The translations under genes were made by a program, and so were the position numbers. The notes under the pieces were generated by a model. The model searched no databases, was not told the DNA's origin, and was given only the letters and a program-made list of their open reading frames with translations. From Cudoniella acicularis (Eukaryota > Ascomycota > Leotiomycetes > Helotiales > Helotiaceae), in NCBI GenBank assembly GCA_013054445.1, contig JAAMPI010000026.1, forward strand, positions 28,710-92,709: DNA of 64,000 nucleotides. The letters run 5' to 3'. This document shows positions 58,468 to 64,000 of the stretch, one piece after another; the stretch's first letter is position 1; each line of letters begins with the position of its first letter.

Positions 58468-59079
58468 ATGGGCTTACCACTATTTGTTCCTCCCGAGAGG
58501 CGTCTTGATTCCACCCAATCTTCACAAAGAGCAGAGTGGGTTCCACCCGAAACAGAAGAACCTAGTTCAAACCCGCATGATCAAACGTCGATTCCGCGCC
58601 GAGATTTACAGCGAGAACAACACTTGCTCATAGTTGTATATGCACACTGTTTGTCCCTTTAGTGTATGGATCTGCTCAGGGAGTAGAGGGTTGCAGAACT
58701 CGGGGATAAAGTTCGTGGAGAAGATTGTGAACCTGTATCAGGGTTTGTGCCGAACGAGCATCAAGAGGACCTCATCGCCATGTTCCCAACCGTTGCTCGC
58801 CAAATTGACTTCTCCGAAAAGCACCTAGTAGCCAGCACATACCAAGAGAGGTACCGCGGGCTCCTTTTTTTCCAATCTTTTATGCAAAGAGCGGCCGTTC
58901 ATCGAACTAGTCAAGATGTTCCTCGCCAAGTACAAGGACGTGAACAAGTGAGAGATGTTGCAAGCCTTTTTGGCCATTTGTATGTTGTTAGTGCAGAAGA
59001 GCTAAGGGAATGGGATGGTTGCTTTAAGGAACATACTGGATACCACATGATTGAATGGGAATATTTAGGTGTATATTAG
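58468..59079 (+). CDS. Small orphan protein, about 185 aa
   Basis: Not recognised. A two-exon model fits without frame correction: 58468-58632 (MGLPLFVPPERRLDSTQSS, Pro/Glu-rich) and 58687-59079, separated by a 54-nt segment GTTGTA..GTAG. Exon 2 reads RVAELGDKVRGEDCEPVSG, then NEHQEDLIAMFPTVARQIDF, and ends EHTGYHMIEWEYLGVY. Another frame at 58895-58950 also looks coding (FIELVKMFLAKYKDVNK). A slip in the T7 run at 58865-58871 is therefore possible and the middle of the protein is unsure. No signal peptide. Probably a lineage-specific or decaying gene. Confidence 0.4.
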
Positions 59080-61425
59080 AATGAAACACAACAGTATTAG
59101 CAATTTCCTCGTAGATTGCAAAGCCTTGATAGAAGTGAAGGTGAATTTGAGAGAGGGACACTGTCTTGCTTTAATTATTAAGCTGGCGTTAGGCGTTCAC
59201 AACTGCAAATATCTCGGCAATCGGATTGCAGTCACATTTCAGATTTCTACCTCAGATATTTTCTGAGTGCTGGAGCACCGCAAATACACAAAAGTTCAGA
59301 TGTGTTGTTTGAAAGAGCTCATTTTACCTACAGTAGGATGGTGATTTAAACGTGTTATTAAGTCGTCTGCCAAGTTCAATACTAATGTATGATTTTCAGC
59401 CAACGAAGGTAAGTGATTTTGCTGCTGTGGCATTTTGCGAAGACAAAGTGCGCTGGGAACCCGGCGGACAGAGAATCCCCGATCGGGTACCAAGCTTCGA
59501 CTGCCATCCATGAGCAGAGGCACTCAATGGCGGGGGACATTCACACGGGTGAGATACCCATCATTCACGATAATGGAGCAGGCGTATTTTTGAATGATAC
59601 TCGCGTTTACAAATCTAAACTAACTTGAGACTATTGGGAGGTCGGATAATAATTCTCGGTGTTTCTCTATCCATTTTCTTTCATCGAGCGAGCCCTAGCT
59701 TGTTTTGCATTACATACTGCAAAATGTTACAAAGTCCCAACAATTTCTTCAAATTCCAGATTGGCAGCCGGCTTGAAGCCATTATTTCCTAAAAACTATA
59801 GCTTGACATGTGTCATAGAGTAGTGTTGGGAACTTTGGGTGAGCCCGTGCATCCATGGGTTGGTCTTTGCACACTTCAAAGTTTCTTCCCAAAAGTGCAA
59901 ATTCATGTTAATATTCAGACATAATTCTGATGTCATCCTGGCTCACCAGCGCTAGATAGATCGCGCTGAGATCTGGATCGCTCCGTTCCTAGATGCTTTA
60001 CGGATCCTAAACCCTTTAGCACTGCCCTTCGTGTCTTTGGCCTCTATCTAGATCGTTGGAGATCGTGGGGAATTAGTTTGGGTAGATTCTCCCCACGATA
60101 TATCACGAACTGGTCACGCTCGAACACTACACCGTTCCTACCCTATACATTACTAGACCAAAGTCGAAACTCCACCAAAAGTGGCCATTTCTCTCCCTCC
60201 AGAGCTGCGCATAAGAATTGCGCCATACGCTGCACGCCTCAGCAGTTTTATCTAAAAATAATTCAGAGAGTGAAAATTGGTGTTTTGATCTTCTAGTAAC
60301 TCACAATTCTTCTCTCTAAAGTTCAGCAATTGAGTTTTTAATGTGATTTGAGTATAAAATAGAGCAAAACTCGCTTCTATCGTAAAAGCACATGAATTAT
60401 CTAAGAATACCACCTTAATTAAAAGAATTGAGTTAACGAATTAATTTTCCTTATTAAATTGAAGATATTTCATATATAATTTATTTTCTAAGAGCACTCA
60501 AATGCGTTTAGATTTTCGAGTGTTGTGGGTGAGTTTTGGTGGTAAAGGGGTTTCGGCTAAAAAGCGCCACCGAATACCCTACGAACCCTCAATTTGTGCC
60601 CGGGGGAAAAGAGATCAAGAAATTACTAGCGTTCTTATGGTTTATTTAACTAGGAGTTTTTAGATCGCATCTGAATCTTTAAGGAACTTAATCGATCCGT
60701 TTCGAAATTCTCTTTTTATGGGTCCTAAATCCCTTAGTGTGTTGTGCCATCTGCTAAGTTGTGGAAGTGGAAGATCGTGGGAAATCGTGGGGAAGTGGGA
60801 CATACAGATTCTTCCAATTTGATGCTTACAATCCAATCTTCAGTGAATGTCATACCGTTCCTATTCTTTTAACGCAAAATACTTTCAATATTCAAGTGAT
60901 GCCCTAGAAGTAAAACCCCCTTCTGGCGTCATTTCACTGACTCACTGCTTGACTTTTAGACATACTAACATAGCACCAAATCCACGAAGAAGCCCAACTA
61001 TCCCACTCGTGGGCCCTAAAGTTGCTCCTTTCCAACCATCAGTTTTCTGCTAAAACCAGACGTGCAAATGGGAGATCGCGAGAATGTGATTTAAGCGGGG
61101 CCTCTCTCGTCCGCTATCCTAGAAACGCTTTCATGGCAACACTAAACCCCTCCCATTTACTCACCACCAAGAAACCATCGTGACTTGCAAAAGCATACCG
61201 GTCTAAATAACTGCACTATTACCAATTCAGGATGGCTTTCTTCAAAACATTGGGGGAGAGATTTGGGGTTGCGTCAGATTTACCAAGATACATCTCTGCT
61301 CTGATCTATATAAATCGATCCCTCCCAGTTGACCACAAAATTTTCCTTCTCCAGTTTGTGTCCAACTCGACTCTTACTTTCGTTACAAACAGCGTCTCTC
61401 GACAGGTTCAGCTCGACTTTCTTCG
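59080..61425. other. AT-rich intergenic, no gene seen
   Basis: Open frames are short and mostly start in AT-rich DNA. Between about 60290 and 60500 the sequence is strongly AT-rich. A pair of diverged direct repeats is described separately. Confidence 0.45.
59961..60930. repeat. Diverged direct repeats
   Basis: Phrases at about 59961-60150 recur in the same order at about 60660-60880: GGATCCTAAACCCTTTAG against GGGTCCTAAATCCCTTAG, GGAGATCGTGGGGAA against GAAATCGTGGGGAA, and ACACCGTTCCTACCCT against ATACCGTTCCTATTCT. Spacing differs between the copies. They look like two old copies of one dispersed element; the ends are not defined. Confidence 0.45.
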
Positions 61426-61530
61426 CTTCGGATAGCAACAACTCTCCACTACAACCTCAACTCTACTCTAACTTCGGATACTAACAACTCCCCACGACAA
61501 CCTCAACTCGACTCTCCCTTCGGATACAAC
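61426..61530 (+). repeat. 46-bp tandem repeat in the leader of the AT-hook gene
   Basis: Two units of 46 bp (61426-61471 and 61472-61517), each opening CTTCGGATA and carrying CAACAACTC and ACAACCTCAACTC, are followed by a partial third copy (TTCGGATACAACTC). The array ends about 40 bp before the ATG at 61569 and would be in the 5' leader. Confidence 0.7.
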
Positions 61531-61568
61531 TCACTTCTCACAACAGCAAGACAGCAAGCAAAGCCGAA

Positions 61569-63261
61569 ATGGATTCTACGCTCTTGTTATTTCCACTCCT
61601 TCGCGATGACGAACCCATGTTTGTTGAACAACCCCAGTACCCTGTTATCAAATACACCTGGAGTTCCGCACCGGTTGTACAAAAGGCAACCCAGTACATC
61701 AATCCGGCCCAAGTATTTCAACAACCTATGTACGAAAACCTTGATGAAATTGAGCAGAACGAGCCACGCTCTGCTCTCGATGAGTATCTTGAGTCACTTA
61801 ATCAAGAAGGTATGTTTCCACACTGAATATACTCATGTCCATGTTACTGATCGAAGATTTTGTAGAGGAGCAAAGCCTTGAAACTTGCCCCTGCTCGGGA
61901 ATGGTTGTCGGCCCTTGTGCAGTTTGTGGTCAACCTCCCAAAGCCTATGCCAGCCTTCCACAAGTATATCTCAGCCCTCCACAAAGTGTGAATGAGGATG
62001 AGGACCGCCTGCCTGTTCCTCCTATGATGCCATCCCCATTGGCACACGAATTCAAATCAAGCTCACCCTTTACCACCGATGGAAGTCTGGCTGCCCGGGA
62101 TACCGAATCACGATCTATCGTCAGGGAAGCCCGAGCAGCAGAGTATCAATGTCTGCTGAGCACCCGCAAGTGGATCAATGGCCTAGCCAACTTTCGCTAT
62201 CTGAGCAAAGAGGCAAGAGAGCACTTCGATTTCCAGAAGGGACAACTTCAGTTCCATAAGAAGGAAGATTGGGACTCTCATACAACAGAACAGCGATTCC
62301 AAGTTTTAACAAGACTCTGCGAGCTCCTCAACCAGGTGTTCCACGCACTTCGAGAGGAAGAGAATCACTTTGAGGCTGCAGGAATGTCGAGGCCCTCTCT
62401 CCTAGAGATGGCACAAGATGACGACCACAACTTCGAGGGCGAAAGCTTCGCTTTCTTCTATCAACTCCTGCAAAGCGATAACTTCGAGGTTTACAGGAAC
62501 TGCTGGGAGTGTATCCTGCAATACCAATTCGGTTTCAACCTTGACAACTTTATCAGAGACGACACCTCGTGGGGAATTGTACGACACGATAAAATGTGGC
62601 AGATCTGCGAGAAAATTCGAAAGGCCGGAGAAGCTCGAGCCCGAGCCCTAGAGATTGAACAGGAAAGAGCGAAGCAAGCACCCAACACCAACAACCTTCC
62701 AGAGCAAAAGCGCGGCCACCCCAGGAAGGATCGATCAGATGAAGAAAGGGCTGCCAAGAGAGTTTTCTGTGCTCCCCCAAAGGCCAACAAACTTCGACAA
62801 CAAATTTCAAACGGCTTTTCTTCGAAAGCAGCAGCAAAATTCCCACCTCTTCTCGACGAAAACGGAAACCCCATCAAGCGAGGGCGCGGTCGCCTCGTGG
62901 CAGTACCAAAGCTAAGAAACTTCAACAAGCCTCACAAGGCTCTTCTTCAAAGCCAAACCCCGGTTCCGCACCTCCTCCACCTGATGCCAATAGCAATTTC
63001 ATCAAGAGAAACCGGGGTCGTCCTCGTAAGCACTACTCGGTAGTTGTCGAAGAGGTCAAAGGAGTTCAAAATGACAATGTCGAAGAAAACGAAGAGGACG
63101 CAGAGCACGAAGAGTTGGGATACTCAAGCGACTCAGACGACTTCAACGATCCTTCTTCAGAAGACACGATAGCTGTATTGAGTCCTCCAGCCGAGGATGA
63201 AGAAATGCAAGTTGTTGCATCCCAGAAAGCGAAGGGTTCTGCGGCTCAGTTGTCGGGGTGA
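61569..63261 (+). CDS. AT-hook DNA-binding protein, frame-broken
   Basis: Predicted nuclear protein that binds AT-rich DNA in the minor groove. Exons 61569-61809 and 61866-63261 (56-nt intron) give 545 aa after one correction. A Cys cluster (CPCSGMVVGPCAVCG, about 86-100) suggests metal binding. A helical middle region (about 165-340, RKWINGLANFRYLSKEAREH to MWQICEKIRKAGEARA) matches no family I know. A degenerate hook, KRGHPRKDR, lies near 362. At 62893 the frame slips: CGCCTCGT was probably CGCCCTCGT. Correction gives RGRGRPRGS (about 423) and later NRGRPRKHY (about 462), two textbook AT-hooks, then an acidic tail to 63261. Uncorrected, the frame ends at 63043 and loses both hooks. A GTGAGT at the stop could be a donor instead. 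Confidence 0.7.
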
Positions 63262-64000
63262 GTTTTTGTGCTTTGGCGGAATGCGGATAAGCGGATGAGA
63301 TAAGAGGAACGGAATGGAGATGATGAATACGATGTTGGATTGTGGAATGTCAAGTATTGATGCCTGAAGGTTCTGGGATATTGTTGTTGCTAATTATGTG
63401 TGGGCGAACGGTCATTTGGATACCGTTGGGGTTGGGACATCGGATTATGGTGCTTAATTGATTTGATATGACTCACTGCACCCTTTCCCTGAATGACTTA
63501 AGACATTGTGATCACTTGTCTTCTGAATATTTGAATCGCAATGAGGCAGCACTCTTGGAGTGTCAAATCTCTCTTTATCTTGTCGTTATCTCCTCGCTTA
63601 AGCACAACAGCTCCGTCAAACACTTCGAAGAAATTCCATCTTAGTATTTATAAGCCCTCACTAGGACAAAAATACATACTCTAAAACTTCTCAAATTCAA
63701 ACTGCATTTCTTTTTGGGTCTCAACAATTCCCGATTATTTTACTACTTTAAAGTGTTAAACCAATGTGCGACATGAAGGCATTTTCAAAACCTCTCAACA
63801 TATCACAAGAAAGGTTCAGCATTTAAACGTCCCTAAAACAAAATCGCACGAAATTGGTGCACTCTAAATTGAATCCCATATCTTCTACCATCTCAATAAC
63901 ACATCTATCTTTTAAAATTCCAAAGCGTCGCATCCCCATGAACCTACAAACAAGCTCCAAATCCCGGCAAAAGCGCAACAGCAACCTACACCGTATAAAT
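63262..64000. other. 3' flank, no gene seen
   Basis: Downstream of the AT-hook gene. The DNA is AT-rich from about 63600 with only very short open frames. A gene may start beyond the window. Confidence 0.45.

Noticed and set aside
58865..58996. One-base slip plus 49-nt intron model for the small orphan
   Set aside because: The corrected frame and the GTGAGA..GTGCAG segment cannot be joined in phase, so the uncorrected model was preferred.
1..64000. Secondary-metabolite cluster, CRISPR array, tRNA or rRNA genes
   Set aside because: No PKS/NRPS/terpene core gene, no regular spacer array and no cloverleaf or rRNA sequence was recognised on either strand.

Overview
The window looks like nuclear DNA of a filamentous ascomycete (Pezizomycotina). 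Introns are short (about 48 to 90 nt) with GT..AG ends and CTAAC-like branch sites. Genes are well spaced. Several products are typical of moulds: an HsbA-type surface protein, a 2EXR protein, an RgsA-type RGS protein and a long-tailed aquaporin. Gene style suggests Leotiomycetes, but that placement is a guess. No tRNA, rRNA, CRISPR array or complete transposon was recognised.

Layout. 1-9 kb: a HsbA-like secreted protein (-), Mediator subunit Med18 (+), cytochrome c oxidase subunit Cox8 (-) and, head to head with it, the exosome helicase Mtr4 (+). 9-20 kb: a gene-poor stretch, a DENN-domain Rab regulator (+), a helical orphan (+), then an AT-rich, CTAG-rich island with a decayed orphan gene. 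20-36 kb is the densest part: TRAPPC13 (-) head to head with a SET protein (+), a KHDC4-type KH protein (-) head to head with Ilv6 (+), a Tag1-like vacuolar membrane protein (-), a broken aquaporin (+), and a 5-alpha-reductase-family enzyme (-) head to head with a Pof1-like nucleotidyltransferase (+). 36-41 kb is an AT-rich island with an inverted repeat. 41-64 kb: a 2EXR protein (-), an RGS protein (-) with about 7 kb of gene-free DNA upstream, a large basic Ser-rich orphan (+), Cia1 (-), a small orphan (+) and an AT-hook protein (+).

The genes do not form one pathway or a biosynthetic cluster. They are mostly housekeeping functions: transcription, RNA surveillance, splicing, membrane traffic, respiration, Fe-S assembly and branched-chain amino acid synthesis. 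They sit between decayed islands.

Two points affect reading of the whole window. First, at least seven genes carry single-base frame breaks, mostly in homopolymers, including the essential mtr4. This suggests draft-quality sequence, and several coordinates span a corrected frame. Second, the aquaporin at 31.2-32.9 kb has three in-frame TAG codons, at least two at expected tryptophans, in an otherwise aligned frame. It is either a RIP-like pseudogene or a candidate for restorative A-to-I mRNA editing (UAG to UIG). This is the most interesting signal here.
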